A stretch of DNA of 16,541 bases from an uncultured Eubacteriales bacterium (GTDB taxonomy: Bacteria > Bacillota > Clostridia > Lachnospirales > Lachnospiraceae). Positions 1 through 7,239 of this stretch are shown piece after piece. The notes beneath the pieces were generated by a model. That model worked only from the letters and a program-made list of their open reading frames with translations, was not told the DNA's origin and did no database searches. Where the stretch lies: assembly GCA_900313775.1 (NCBI GenBank), contig OMSP01000263.1, positions 1-16,541 of the forward strand, written 5' to 3'. Each line of letters starts with the position of its first letter. The first letter of the stretch is position 1. Position numbers and translations under genes: made by a program.

Positions 1-261
1 AAGCGTCACAATCAGCACAGAGGACCGATGACCCACGGTTCCAAGTACCACCGCCATGCGGGATCCAACGGATCAGCTTCCGATCCCAGCAAGGTATTCA
101 AGGGAAAAGGAATGCCCGGTCAGATGGGCGGCGAGCAAGTGACAGTACAGAATCTGGAAGTTGTTCGTGTGGATGCCGAAAACAACCTGCTTCTCGTCAA
201 GGGCGCGGTTCCCGGACCGAAGAAGTGTCTGGTCACCATCAGGGATGCCGTTAAGGCCTGA
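1..261 (+). CDS. rplC: 50S ribosomal protein L3, C-terminal part (5' end outside the window)
   Basis: The reading frame is already open at base 1 and ends at TGA 259-261, so only the last 86 codons of L3 are present. L3 binds the 5' region of the 23S rRNA 3' domain early in 50S assembly and sends a loop toward the peptidyl transferase centre. The visible part starts KRHNQHRGPMTHGSKYHR, the highly conserved central L3 loop, and ends with the typical LVTIRDAVKA-type tail. The first in-frame ATG, at base 28, is an internal methionine and not the start. rplD follows after 29 bases, the standard S10 operon order. Identity is certain; only the N-terminus is unseen. Confidence 0.97.
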   Translation, partial: KRHNQHRGPMTHGSKYHRHAGSNGSASDPSKVFKGKGMPGQMGGEQVTVQNLEVVRVDAENNLLLVKGAVPGPKKCLVTIRDAVKA

Positions 262-290
262 GAGCGGTTGAAAGGAAAGGAGGATAACAG

Positions 291-911
291 ATGAGTCGTA
301 TATCTGTTTACAATATGCAGGGCGAGAAGGTCGGCACAGTCACCTTAAAAGACGATGTGTTCGGCGTAGATGTCAATGAGCATCTCGTGCACATGGCCGT
401 CGTGGCACAGCTGGCCAACAATCGCCAGGGAACGCAGAAAGCAAAGACGCGCTCCGAAGTTTCCGGCGGCGGACGCAAGCCGTGGAGACAGAAGGGCACG
501 GGTCACGCCCGTCAGGGTTCCATCCGCTCACCGCAGTGGACAGGCGGCGGCGTGGTCTTCGCACCGGTTCCGCGTGATTATTCCATGCGTCTGAACCGCA
601 AGGAAAAGAGAGCGGCGCTTCTCTCAGCGCTGACCTCCCGTGTTCAGGAAAAGAAGTTTGTCGTCGTCGACGAGATCAAGGCTGATGAGTACAAGACCAA
701 GCCGATGGCCGACATGTTCAAAAACCTGAAGGTCGACAAAGCACTTCTGGTGCTGGAGGAAGGCAATGACACGGCCCGTATCTCTGCCCGCAACATCAAA
801 GATGTGAAATGCGCTTCGCCGAATACGATCAATGTCTATGACATTCTGAAGTATGACACGGTCGTGACGAGCAAGGCGGCGCTCAAGAAGATCGAGGAGG
901 TATATAGATAA
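291..911 (+). CDS. rplD: 50S ribosomal protein L4
   Basis: This 206-residue protein has the usual length for Firmicute L4. L4 binds 23S rRNA domain I, and its extended loop lines the peptide exit tunnel. That loop is recognisable near residues 55-90, with SGGGRKPWRQKGTGHARQG, a near-invariant L4 signature. The start is supported by AAAGGAGG at 276-283, seven bases before the ATG. Its TAA stop overlaps the rplW ATG by one base, which suggests translational coupling. In gammaproteobacteria L4 also represses its own operon through the S10 leader; that leader would lie upstream of the window and cannot be judged here. Confidence 0.98.
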   Translation: MSRISVYNMQGEKVGTVTLKDDVFGVDVNEHLVHMAVVAQLANNRQGTQKAKTRSEVSGGGRKPWRQKGTGHARQGSIRSPQWTGGGVVFAPVPRDYSMRLNRKEKRAALLSALTSRVQEKKFVVVDEIKADEYKTKPMADMFKNLKVDKALLVLEEGNDTARISARNIKDVKCASPNTINVYDILKYDTVVTSKAALKKIEEVYR

Positions 912-1210
912 TGGCTGATATCAAGTATTACGATGTGATCTTAAAGCCTGTCGTCACAGAGAAATCCATGAACGACATGGCCGACAAGAAATATACGTTC
1001 CTCGTTCATCCTGAGGTGACGAAGACACAGGTCAAGGAAGCAGTCGAGAAAATGTTCGACGGCGTCAAGGTCAAGAAGGTCAACACGATGAATGTGAATG
1101 GCAAGCCGAAGCGCCGCGGACTGACCGTCGGAAGAACGGCCCGTAAGAAGAAGGCGATCGTGCAGCTGACAGAGGACAGCGCCGATATCGAGATCTTCAC
1201 AGGGCTGTAA
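911..1210 (+). CDS. rplW: 50S ribosomal protein L23
   Basis: This 99-residue protein matches bacterial L23 in length. L23 sits at the tunnel exit on 23S rRNA domain III and is the docking point for trigger factor and the signal recognition particle. The N-terminal motif DVILKPVVTEKS (residues 8-19) is the family hallmark. The basic loop around residues 60-80 (GKPKRRGLTVGRTARKKK) is the rRNA-binding extension. The start codon shares its first base with the rplD stop in a TAATG overlap, and GAGGAGGT just upstream inside rplD provides the ribosome binding site. rplB follows 16 bases downstream. Confidence 0.98.
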   Translation: MADIKYYDVILKPVVTEKSMNDMADKKYTFLVHPEVTKTQVKEAVEKMFDGVKVKKVNTMNVNGKPKRRGLTVGRTARKKKAIVQLTEDSADIEIFTGL

Positions 1211-1226
1211 AGAAGGGAGTTAGATT

Positions 1227-2069
1227 ATGGGTATCAAAACATATCGTCCGTATACGCCTTCGAGAAGGCATATGACCGGCTCCGATTTTTCCGAGGTCAC
1301 CAAGACTACTCCGGAGAAGTCCCTGCTCGCAGTCAAGAAAAAGGAATCAGGACGCAACAATCAAGGTAAGATCACTGTCCGCCACAGAGGCGGCGGCGCG
1401 CGCAGAAAGTATCGTCTGGTCGATTTCAAGAGAAGAAAAGACGGTATTCCGGCGACGGTCATCGGCATCGAGTACGATCCGAACCGTGCAGCCAATATCG
1501 CGCTGATCTGCTATGCAGACGGTGAGAAGAGCTACATCCTCGCCCCGGAGGGACTGAAGGATGGCATGAGCATCATGAACGGACCGGAGGCGGAGATCCA
1601 CATCGGCAACTGCCTGCCGCTCTCCATGATCCCGAACGGCACACAGGTGCATAATATCGAGATGTACCCGGGCCGCGGCGGACAGATCGTCCGCTCCGCC
1701 GGTGTGGCCGCGCAGGTCATGGCCAAGGAAGGCAAGTATGTCACGCTCCGTCTGCCGTCAGGCGAAATGCGTATGGTACCGGCAGTCTGCCGCGCAACGA
1801 TCGGTGTCGTCGGCAACGGCGATCACAACCTGATCAACATCGGCAAGGCCGGACGCAAGCGCCATATGGGCTTCAGACCGACTGTCCGCGGTTCTGTTAT
1901 GAACCCGAACGACCATCCGCACGGCGGTGGTGAAGGTAAAGCACCGATCGGCCGTCCGGGCCCGAGCACCCCGTGGGGCAAGCCTGCTCTGGGTCTGAAG
2001 ACGCGGAAGAAGCACAAGAAGTCGAACAAGATGATCGTAAGACGCCGTGATGGTCGTCAAATCAAATAG
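1227..2069 (+). CDS. rplB: 50S ribosomal protein L2
   Basis: This 280-residue protein is close to the family's usual 275-280. L2 is one of the most conserved proteins of the large subunit, needed for subunit joining and for peptidyl transferase activity. The C-terminal signature MNPNDHPHGGGEG contains the histidine corresponding to E. coli His229. It is followed by the conserved GRPGPSTPWGKP segment and a very basic tail. AAGGGAG at 1213-1219 is seven bases before the ATG. The gene is followed after 11 bases by rpsS, whose ribosome binding site overlaps the rplB stop codon. The sequence resembles Lachnospiraceae L2 from memory. Confidence 0.98.
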   Translation: MGIKTYRPYTPSRRHMTGSDFSEVTKTTPEKSLLAVKKKESGRNNQGKITVRHRGGGARRKYRLVDFKRRKDGIPATVIGIEYDPNRAANIALICYADGEKSYILAPEGLKDGMSIMNGPEAEIHIGNCLPLSMIPNGTQVHNIEMYPGRGGQIVRSAGVAAQVMAKEGKYVTLRLPSGEMRMVPAVCRATIGVVGNGDHNLINIGKAGRKRHMGFRPTVRGSVMNPNDHPHGGGEGKAPIGRPGPSTPWGKPALGLKTRKKHKKSNKMIVRRRDGRQIK

Positions 2070-2080
2070 GAGGTTTAACC

Positions 2081-2362
2081 ATGGCGCGTTCGTTAAAGAA
2101 AGGACCTTTTGCAGACGCGAGTCTGCTTAAGAAAGTAGAAGCAATGAATGCCTCAGGCGAGAAGTCCGTGATCAAGACATGGTCCCGCCGTTCCACCATC
2201 TTCCCGATGATGGTCGGTCACACCATCGCCGTTCATGATGGCCGCCGTCATGTGCCGGTATATATCACCGAGGACATGGTCGGTCACAAACTCGGCGAGT
2301 TCGTCCCGACACGGACATTCAGAGGGCATACAAAGTCTGATAAAAAAGCCGGTGTTAAGTAA
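2081..2362 (+). CDS. rpsS: 30S ribosomal protein S19
   Basis: This 93-residue protein has the standard S19 length. S19 lies in the head of the small subunit, forms a complex with S13 and contacts the A-site tRNA and bridge B1a. The MARSLKKGPF N-terminus, the central WSRRSTIFPMMVGHTIAVH block and the GEFVPTRTFRGH motif are all textbook S19. AGGAGG at 2068-2073 overlaps the rplB stop codon and sits seven bases before the ATG. It lies between rplB and rplV as in nearly all bacteria. Nothing unusual is seen. Confidence 0.98.
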   Translation: MARSLKKGPFADASLLKKVEAMNASGEKSVIKTWSRRSTIFPMMVGHTIAVHDGRRHVPVYITEDMVGHKLGEFVPTRTFRGHTKSDKKAGVK

Positions 2363-2387
2363 CAGGAGCAGAAAGGAGGATCGCTAA

Positions 2388-2774
2388 ATGGCTAAAGGAC
2401 ACAGATCACAGATCAAACGTCAAAGAAATGAAAACCGCGACACAAGACCGTCAGCCAAGCTTTCATACGCGAGAATTTCTGCACAGAAGGCCGGCTATGT
2501 CTTGGACGCGATCCGCGGCAAAGATGTGAATGCGGCGCTCGGTATCCTTACCTACAGCCCGCGCTACGCATCCCGCGTGATCAAAAAACTGGTTGAATCC
2601 GCTGTCGCCAATGCGGAGAACAACAACGGCATGAATGCCAACGATTTATATATCGAAGAGTGTTATGCAGGTAAAGGACCCACGATGAAGAGAATCAGAC
2701 CGAGGGCACAGGGAAGAGCTTATCGCATCGAGAAGCGTACAAGCCACATCACCGTTGTGCTTAACGAGAAGTAA
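2388..2774 (+). CDS. rplV: 50S ribosomal protein L22
   Basis: This 128-residue protein is the L22 of the large subunit. It touches all 23S rRNA domains, and its beta-hairpin lines the exit tunnel opposite L4. The N-terminus has a basic extension (about 20 residues) before the family core, which begins around SYARISAQKAGYVLDAIRGK. The tunnel hairpin is recognisable near residues 92-110 (GPTMKRIRPRAQGRA), where macrolide-resistance mutations fall in other species; no abnormality is visible. AAAGGAGG at 2372-2379 is eight bases before the ATG. rpsC starts ten bases after the stop. Confidence 0.98.
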   Translation: MAKGHRSQIKRQRNENRDTRPSAKLSYARISAQKAGYVLDAIRGKDVNAALGILTYSPRYASRVIKKLVESAVANAENNNGMNANDLYIEECYAGKGPTMKRIRPRAQGRAYRIEKRTSHITVVLNEK

Positions 2775-2784
2775 GGAGGGACAT

Positions 2785-3441
2785 ATGGGACAGAAAGTTA
2801 ATCCTCATGGACTTAGGGTCGGTATCATCAAGAAGTGGGATTCCACCTGGTATGCGGACAAAAAGGACTTTGCCGATCTGTTGGCAGAGGATCACAAGAT
2901 CCGTGAGTTTTTAATGAAGAGACTTCCCGGCGCGGGCGTATCCCGCATCGAGATCGAGCGCGACGCTTCTGACCGCGTCAAGATCGCAATCCACACCGCC
3001 AAGCCCGGTATCGTGATCGGCAAGGGCGGCACAGAGATCGAGAAGGTCAAGAAAGACCTCGCCAAGGTCACTGACAAGAAGGTGGTCCTGGACATCCGCG
3101 AGATCAAGAGACCGGACCGCGACGCTCAGCTTGTCGCCGAGAATATCGCTCAGCAGCTGGAGAACCGTATCTCCTTCCGCCGCGCGATGAAGTCTTGCAT
3201 GAACAGAACAATGAAAGCCGGCGCTCTCGGCGTGAAGACCTGTGTATCAGGCCGTCTCGGCGGAGCGGATATGGCGCGTACCGAGTTCTACAGCGAGGGC
3301 ACGCTCCCGCTTCAGACACTTCGCGCTGATATTGACTACGGCTTTGCAGAGGCCGATACGACCTATGGTAAAGTCGGCGTCAAATGCTGGATCTACAAGG
3401 GCGAAGTACTTCCGGCCAAGTCAGAAGAAGGAAGGGAGTGA
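2785..3441 (+). CDS. rpsC: 30S ribosomal protein S3
   Basis: This is a 218-residue S3, a head protein at the mRNA entry channel that helps unwind mRNA. The ATG at 2785 is chosen because it gives the canonical MGQKVNPHGLR N-terminus and is preceded by AGGAGG (2774-2779) with a five-base gap. A longer reading from 2755 would run back into rplV and lacks support. The type-II KH domain carries its GxxG loop as GKGG at residues 79-82. The C-terminal domain has the expected SGRLGGADMARTE motif and the YGFAEADTTYGKVGVKCWIYKGE end. rplP starts six bases after the stop. Confidence 0.98.
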   Translation: MGQKVNPHGLRVGIIKKWDSTWYADKKDFADLLAEDHKIREFLMKRLPGAGVSRIEIERDASDRVKIAIHTAKPGIVIGKGGTEIEKVKKDLAKVTDKKVVLDIREIKRPDRDAQLVAENIAQQLENRISFRRAMKSCMNRTMKAGALGVKTCVSGRLGGADMARTEFYSEGTLPLQTLRADIDYGFAEADTTYGKVGVKCWIYKGEVLPAKSEEGRE

Positions 3442-3447
3442 TCGGAT

Positions 3448-3876
3448 ATGCTGATGCCTAAGAGAGTAAAACACCGTAAACAGTTCCGCGGAACTATGCG
3501 CGGCAAAGCCAACAGAGGCAATAAGATCGCTTACGGAGATTATGGAATAGTTGCAGCCGAGCCTTGCTGGATCAAATCCAATCAGATCGAGGCCGCCCGT
3601 GTCGCCATGACGCGTTACGTGAAGAGAGGCGGTCAGGTATGGATCAAGATCTTCCCGGACAAGCCGGTCACGGCACAGCCTGCCGAGACCCGAATGGGAA
3701 AAGGTAAGGGATCTCCCGAGTACTGGGTAGCCGTAGTCAAGCCGGGCCGTGTGATGTTTGAGATCGGCGGCGTTTCGGAAGAGTTGGCGAAAGAGGCCCT
3801 GCGTCTGGCAACACACAAGCTGCCGTGCAAGTGCCGCATCGTATCCAAAGCAGACTTAGAAGGCGGTGACGAATAA
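3448..3876 (+). CDS. rplP: 50S ribosomal protein L16
   Basis: This 142-residue protein is L16, a late-assembling protein that organises the A-site region of the 50S subunit and is needed for full peptidyl transferase activity. It begins MLMPKRVKHRKQFRG, matching the MLxPKRxKxR start of bacterial L16, so the ATG at 3448 is preferred over the in-frame ATG at 3454. The sequence KGKGSPEYWVAVVKPGRVMFE is the family signature. GGGAG near 3433-3438 serves as ribosome binding site. The TAA stop overlaps the rpmC ATG by one base. Confidence 0.98.
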   Translation: MLMPKRVKHRKQFRGTMRGKANRGNKIAYGDYGIVAAEPCWIKSNQIEAARVAMTRYVKRGGQVWIKIFPDKPVTAQPAETRMGKGKGSPEYWVAVVKPGRVMFEIGGVSEELAKEALRLATHKLPCKCRIVSKADLEGGDE

Positions 3877-4088
3877 TGAAGAGTAAAGCATATATGGACG
3901 AGCTCCGCACTAAGGATGCTCAGGAATTGGAAAACGAGCTGTTGGCCGCTAAGAAAGAGCTGTTCAACCTGCGTTTTCAGAACGCGACCAACCAGCTGGA
4001 CAACACAAGCCGTATCAAAGAAGTCAGGAGAAATATTGCCCGGATCCAGACCGTGCGCACTCTCCTTACAGCAAAGGAGGAGAAGTAA
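3876..4088 (+). CDS. rpmC: 50S ribosomal protein L29
   Basis: This 70-residue protein is L29, a two-helix protein beside L23 at the tunnel exit that also contacts trigger factor and SRP. The KKELFNLRFQNATNQLDNTSRI segment corresponds to the conserved L29 motif (KxELFxLRFQxAxGQLxNxxRI); the common glycine before QL is asparagine here. The start shares a base with the rplP stop (TAATG), and rpsQ begins directly after the L29 stop with no gap. The AAAGGAGG at 4073-4080 inside the end of rpmC serves rpsQ. Assignment is secure from motif, length and position. Confidence 0.97.
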   Translation: MKSKAYMDELRTKDAQELENELLAAKKELFNLRFQNATNQLDNTSRIKEVRRNIARIQTVRTLLTAKEEK

Positions 4089-4343
4089 ATGGAAAGGAAT
4101 CTGAGAAAGACCCGAGTAGGCAAAGTGGTCAGCGATAAGATGGACAAGACGATCACAGTCGCCGTCGAGGATCATGTCAAGCATCCGCTTTACGGCAAGA
4201 TCGTCAAGAGAACTTACAAGTTAAAGGCGCATGACGAGAAGAACGAGTGCCGCGAAGGCGATACCGTCAGAGTCATGGAGACCCGTCCGCTGTCGAAAGA
4301 CAAGAGATGGCGCCTTGTGGAAGTGATGGAAAAAGCGAAGTAA
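4089..4343 (+). CDS. rpsQ: 30S ribosomal protein S17
   Basis: This 84-residue OB-fold protein is S17, a primary 16S rRNA binder in the 5' domain. The motif GKVVSDKMDKTITVAVE and the KHPLYGKIVKRTYKLKAHDE stretch are diagnostic. GDTVRVMETRPLSKDKRWRLVEV near the C-terminus is also typical. The ATG follows the rpmC stop codon with no intervening base, and AAAGGAGG lies eight bases upstream inside rpmC. It is the last gene of the classical S10 operon; no terminator separates it from rplN, 16 bases away, so the S10 and spc units appear fused. Confidence 0.98.
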   Translation: MERNLRKTRVGKVVSDKMDKTITVAVEDHVKHPLYGKIVKRTYKLKAHDEKNECREGDTVRVMETRPLSKDKRWRLVEVMEKAK

Positions 4344-4359
4344 AGGAGGCACCGTAAGC

Positions 4360-4728
4360 ATGATACAGCAAGAAAGCAGATTAAAAGTTGCGGACAATAC
4401 CGGCGCAAAAGAGCTGCTCACGATCCGTGTCTTAGGTGGCTCTGTTCGCAGGTATGCGCACATCGGTGATATCGTCGTGGCGACAGTCAAAGACTCGACA
4501 CCGGGCGGCCAGGTCAGCAAGGGCGATGTCGTCCGCGCTGTTGTGGTCCGCACAGTGAACCCGACGAGACGCAAGGACGGATCTTATATCCGTTTCGATG
4601 AGAACGCAGCTGTCATTATCAAAGACGATATGCAACCGCAGGGGACCCGTATCTTTGGTCCGGTAGCAAGGGAGCTTCGTGACAAGAAGTTCATGAAGAT
4701 CGTTTCACTTGCTCCAGAAGTATTGTAA
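4360..4728 (+). CDS. rplN: 50S ribosomal protein L14
   Basis: This 122-residue protein has exactly the usual bacterial L14 length. L14 sits at the subunit interface, forms bridges B5 and B8 and is the docking site of the silencing factor RsfS. The N-terminal MIQQESRLKVADNTGAKEL and the GDIVVATVKDSTPGG block are family signatures. The end FGPVARELRDKKFMKIVSLAPEVL is near-invariant. AAAGGAGG at 4342-4349 precedes the ATG by ten bases and overlaps the rpsQ stop. L14 opens the classical spc operon, but no promoter is visible in the 16-base gap. Confidence 0.98.
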   Translation: MIQQESRLKVADNTGAKELLTIRVLGGSVRRYAHIGDIVVATVKDSTPGGQVSKGDVVRAVVVRTVNPTRRKDGSYIRFDENAAVIIKDDMQPQGTRIFGPVARELRDKKFMKIVSLAPEVL

Positions 4729-4741
4729 GGAGGGCTGTGGA

Positions 4742-5050
4742 ATGAAGATCAAGATCAAGACCGGCGATATGGTGCGAGTCATTGCCGGCAAGGACAAGGA
4801 TAAAGAGGGTAAAGTGATCGCGATCGATCACAAGAACGGCCGCGTGAAGGTGGAAGGTGCGAATCTCGTGACGAAGCACTCCAAGCCGTCCCAGAGCAAT
4901 CAGGAAGGCGGCATCTCCACACAGGAGGCCTACCTGGACATTTCCAATGTCATGTATCTGCATAAAGGCGAGCCCACCCGCATCGGTTACAAGCTGGACG
5001 GGGACAAGAAAGTCCGCATCGCCAAGAAGACCGGCGACGTAATCGACTAA
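4742..5050 (+). CDS. rplX: 50S ribosomal protein L24
   Basis: This 102-residue protein is L24, an assembly initiator of the 50S subunit near the tunnel exit. Its KOW motif occupies roughly residues 6-33 (GDMVRVIAGKDKDKEGKV and following). The ATG at 4742 is preferred because AAGGAGGG at 4727-4734 stands seven bases before it and because bacterial L24 begins MKIKxGD; a TTG 33 bases upstream would lie inside rplN. The segment PSQSNQEGGISTQEAYLDISNV is the conserved middle of the protein. The gene sits in the usual rplN-rplX-rplE order. Confidence 0.98.
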   Translation: MKIKIKTGDMVRVIAGKDKDKEGKVIAIDHKNGRVKVEGANLVTKHSKPSQSNQEGGISTQEAYLDISNVMYLHKGEPTRIGYKLDGDKKVRIAKKTGDVID

Positions 5051-5067
5051 AGAAGGGAGGAACGACA

Positions 5068-5607
5068 TTGAGCAGATTAAGAGAACTTTATGATAACGAG
5101 ATCGTTGACGCGATGATGAAGAAGTTCGGTTATAAGAACCGGATGGAAGTACCGAAGATCGAGAAGATCGTCATCAACATGGGCGTCGGCGAGGCAAAAG
5201 AAAACGCAAAGGCCCTTGAGGGCGCGCTCAATGACATGGCTATCATCACCGGCCAGAAGGGCGTTGCGACCAAGGCCAGAAAGTCGATCGCCAACTTCAA
5301 GCTGCGCGAGGGCATGACCATCGGCTGCAAGACGACACTGCGCGGAGAGCGCATGTATGAGTTCGCAGACCGTCTGATCAACCTGGCTCTCCCGCGTGTC
5401 CGTGACTTCCGCGGGGTCAACCCCAATGCGTTTGACGGACGAGGCAACTACTCCCTCGGGATCAAAGAGCAGCTGATCTTCCCCGAGATCGAGTATGACA
5501 AGGTCGACAAGATCCGCGGTATGGACGTTGTCTTTGTGACTACCGCGAAGACGGACGAGGAAGCCCGGGAACTGTTGACATTATTCAATATGCCGTTCAA
5601 GAAGTAA
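5068..5607 (+). CDS. rplE: 50S ribosomal protein L5, TTG start
   Basis: This 179-residue protein is L5, part of the central protuberance that loads 5S rRNA together with L18. Signatures include VPKIEKIVINMGVGEA, the GxKARKSIANFKLREG region and RDFRGVNPNAFDGRGNYSLGI. The start must be TTG at 5068: it yields the typical MSRLRELYDNEI N-terminus, AAGGGAGG at 5053-5060 is seven bases upstream, and the next in-frame ATG would remove 15 conserved residues. TTG is uncommon for so highly expressed a gene. Length and motifs leave no doubt about the identity. Confidence 0.98.
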   Translation: MSRLRELYDNEIVDAMMKKFGYKNRMEVPKIEKIVINMGVGEAKENAKALEGALNDMAIITGQKGVATKARKSIANFKLREGMTIGCKTTLRGERMYEFADRLINLALPRVRDFRGVNPNAFDGRGNYSLGIKEQLIFPEIEYDKVDKIRGMDVVFVTTAKTDEEARELLTLFNMPFKK

Positions 5608-5620
5608 GGAGGAGACATTC

Positions 5621-5806
5621 ATGGCAAAGACATCTATTAAGGTAAAGCAACAGCGGCCTGCCAAATATTCAACTCGTGAGTATCATCGCTGCAAGATCTG
5701 CGGAAGACCTCACGGATATTTGAGAAAATACGGGATCTGCCGTGTATGCTTCAGAGAACTGGCATACCGGGGTGAGATTCCGGGCGTTAAGAAGGCAAGT
5801 TGGTAA
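5621..5806 (+). CDS. rpsZ: 30S ribosomal protein S14, zinc-binding short form
   Basis: This 61-residue protein is the short, zinc-containing form of S14 found in Firmicutes, Actinobacteria and others; the long form is about 100 residues. S14 is in the 30S head next to S3 and S10. The zinc ligands are the two CxxC pairs C24/C27 (CKIC) and C40/C43 (CRVC). The C-terminal RELAYRGEIPGVKKASW is the standard ending. AAGGAGG at 5606-5612, overlapping the rplE stop, lies eight bases before the ATG. Many annotations call this gene rpsN or rpsN1. No zinc-free paralogue is in the window. Confidence 0.97.
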   Translation: MAKTSIKVKQQRPAKYSTREYHRCKICGRPHGYLRKYGICRVCFRELAYRGEIPGVKKASW

Positions 5807-5821
5807 AGGAGGGAATGCATC

Positions 5822-6223
5822 ATGACTATGAGTGATCCGATTGCAGATATGCTCACAAGAATCAGGAATGCCAATACTGCAAAACACGATACAGTCGATG
5901 TTCCGGCATCCAAGATGAAGATCTCCATTGCCGATATTCTTGCCGGTGAAGGCTATATCGAGAAATATGATCTCGTCGATGACGGAAAGTTTAAGACGAT
6001 CCATATCACATTGAAGTATGGCGCAAACAAGAACGAGAAGGTCATCTCCGGACTGCAGCGCATTTCCAAGCCGGGTCTGCGTGTATACGCATCCTGCGAA
6101 GATCTGCCGAAGGTCCTCGGTGGCCTGGGCACCGCCATCATCTCCACCAATCAGGGTGTTGTCACTGACAAGGAAGCCCGCAAAAAGGGAGTCGGCGGCG
6201 AGGTGCTTTGCTTCGTTTGGTAA
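5822..6223 (+). CDS. rpsH: 30S ribosomal protein S8
   Basis: This 133-residue protein is S8, a primary binder of the central domain of 16S rRNA that in E. coli also represses the spc operon. The SDPIADMLTRIRNA N-terminus and the C-terminal STNQGVVTDKEARKKGVGGEVLCFVW are diagnostic. The ATG at 5822 is nine bases after AGGAGG (5807-5812); an ATG two codons later (5828) would give the more usual MSDPIADM start at a gap of 15 and is less likely. An unusually long 56-base spacer separates S8 from rplF. Confidence 0.98.
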   Translation: MTMSDPIADMLTRIRNANTAKHDTVDVPASKMKISIADILAGEGYIEKYDLVDDGKFKTIHITLKYGANKNEKVISGLQRISKPGLRVYASCEDLPKVLGGLGTAIISTNQGVVTDKEARKKGVGGEVLCFVW

Positions 6224-6230
6224 CTGAAAA

Positions 6231-6255
6231 CAAAGACTGCCAAGAGCAATCTTTG
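6231..6255 (+). other. weak inverted repeat in the rpsH-rplF spacer
   Basis: CAAAGA (6231-6236) and TCTTTG (6250-6255) form a six-base-pair stem around a 13-base loop in the 56-base gap between rpsH and rplF, the longest spacer in the spc part. No T-run follows, so it is not a terminator. A TTGACA at 6253-6258 has no acceptable -10 partner at the right distance. It could be a processing or regulatory hairpin, or chance. Confidence 0.25.
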
Positions 6256-6279
6256 ACAATCTAAGTTAGGAGGAAAGAT

Positions 6280-6822
6280 ATGTCACGAGTAGGCAAAAAT
6301 CCGGTCCCGATTCCGGCCGGAGTGACTGTGACCGTGACCGACGACAACTTCGTGACCGTCAAGGGACCGAAGGGCGAGCTCAAGAAGCAGCTGTCTCCGC
6401 TGGTCGACATCAAGGTCGAGGGAGAAGAAGCCGTCGTCACGCGCGCAAATGATACCAAGAAACTGAAAGAGCTTCACGGCCTCACAAGGTCTCTGCTCAA
6501 CAACATGGTGGTCGGAGTTCACACCGGTTTCGAGAAGAAACTCGAAGTCAACGGCGTCGGTTACCGTGCGCAGAAACAGGGCAAGAAGCTGGTCCTCAAC
6601 CTCGGTTATTCTCATCCGGTAGAGATGGAAGATCCTGAAGGAATTGAGAGCGAGGTCCAGGACAATACGATCATCGTCAGAGGAATCGAGAAAGATAAAG
6701 TCGGACAGTACGCAGCGCAGATCCGTGAGAAGCGCAAGCCGGAGCCGTACAAGGGCAAGGGCATCAAGTACGCTGACGAGCAGATCAGAAGAAAAGTCGG
6801 TAAGACCGGCGCAGGTGCTTAA
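6280..6822 (+). CDS. rplF: 50S ribosomal protein L6
   Basis: This 180-residue protein is L6, a two-domain protein near the sarcin-ricin loop and the factor-binding site. The N-terminal SRVGKNPVPIPAGV and the C-terminal signature PEPYKGKGIKYADEQIRRKVGK are both textbook. The middle GVGYRAQKQGKKLVLNLGYSHPV matches the second domain. AGGAGG at 6268-6273 is six bases before the ATG. The start choice is unambiguous because MSRVGK is near-invariant. rplR follows after 18 bases. Confidence 0.98.
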   Translation: MSRVGKNPVPIPAGVTVTVTDDNFVTVKGPKGELKKQLSPLVDIKVEGEEAVVTRANDTKKLKELHGLTRSLLNNMVVGVHTGFEKKLEVNGVGYRAQKQGKKLVLNLGYSHPVEMEDPEGIESEVQDNTIIVRGIEKDKVGQYAAQIREKRKPEPYKGKGIKYADEQIRRKVGKTGAGA

Positions 6823-6840
6823 TAAAAGGAGAGTGAGATT

Positions 6841-7209
6841 ATGATTAAAAAGAAATCAAGAGCTCAGATTCGCGCGAAAAAGCATTTACGCATGCGTGCT
6901 CACCTTAAAGGCACCGCAGCAAAGCCGCGCTTATCTGTATTTAGAAGCGATCATCACATGTATGCTCAGATCATTGATGATACAGCCGGCAAGACATTGG
7001 CGAGCGCATCCACTCTTTCCAAGGATGTACGCGCTGATCTGAAGAAGACAAATGATGTCGAGGCAGCCGCCGCTGTCGGCAAGAAGATCGCCGAGAAGGC
7101 GACCGCAGCCGGAGTGACGGAAGTGGTCTTTGACCGCGGAGGATTTATCTATCAGGGAAGAGTCAAGGCTCTTGCTGACGCGGCCAGAGAAGCCGGACTG
7201 AAGTTCTAG
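6841..7209 (+). CDS. rplR: 50S ribosomal protein L18
   Basis: This 122-residue protein is L18, which binds 5S rRNA and with L5 brings it to the central protuberance. The basic N-terminus (MIKKKSRAQIRAKKHLRMR) is the 5S-binding tail, followed by the PRLSVFRSDHHMYAQIIDD core. The C-terminal FDRGGFIYQGRVKALADAAREAGLKF is the family hallmark. AAGGAG at 6826-6831 lies nine bases before the ATG. It stands in the usual rplF-rplR-rpsE order. Confidence 0.98.
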   Translation: MIKKKSRAQIRAKKHLRMRAHLKGTAAKPRLSVFRSDHHMYAQIIDDTAGKTLASASTLSKDVRADLKKTNDVEAAAAVGKKIAEKATAAGVTEVVFDRGGFIYQGRVKALADAAREAGLKF

Positions 7210-7239
7210 GAAACGACAGTGATTATGGAGGTCAAATAC

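Noticed and set aside
4709..4741. Upstream TTG (4709) as start of L24
   Set aside because: It lies inside rplN; the ATG at 4742 has AAGGAGGG at the right distance and the family N-terminus.
6253..6281. TTGACA as a -35 of an internal promoter before rplF
   Set aside because: The sequences 16-19 bases downstream (AGATAT, GATATG) are poor -10 elements and overlap the rplF start codon.
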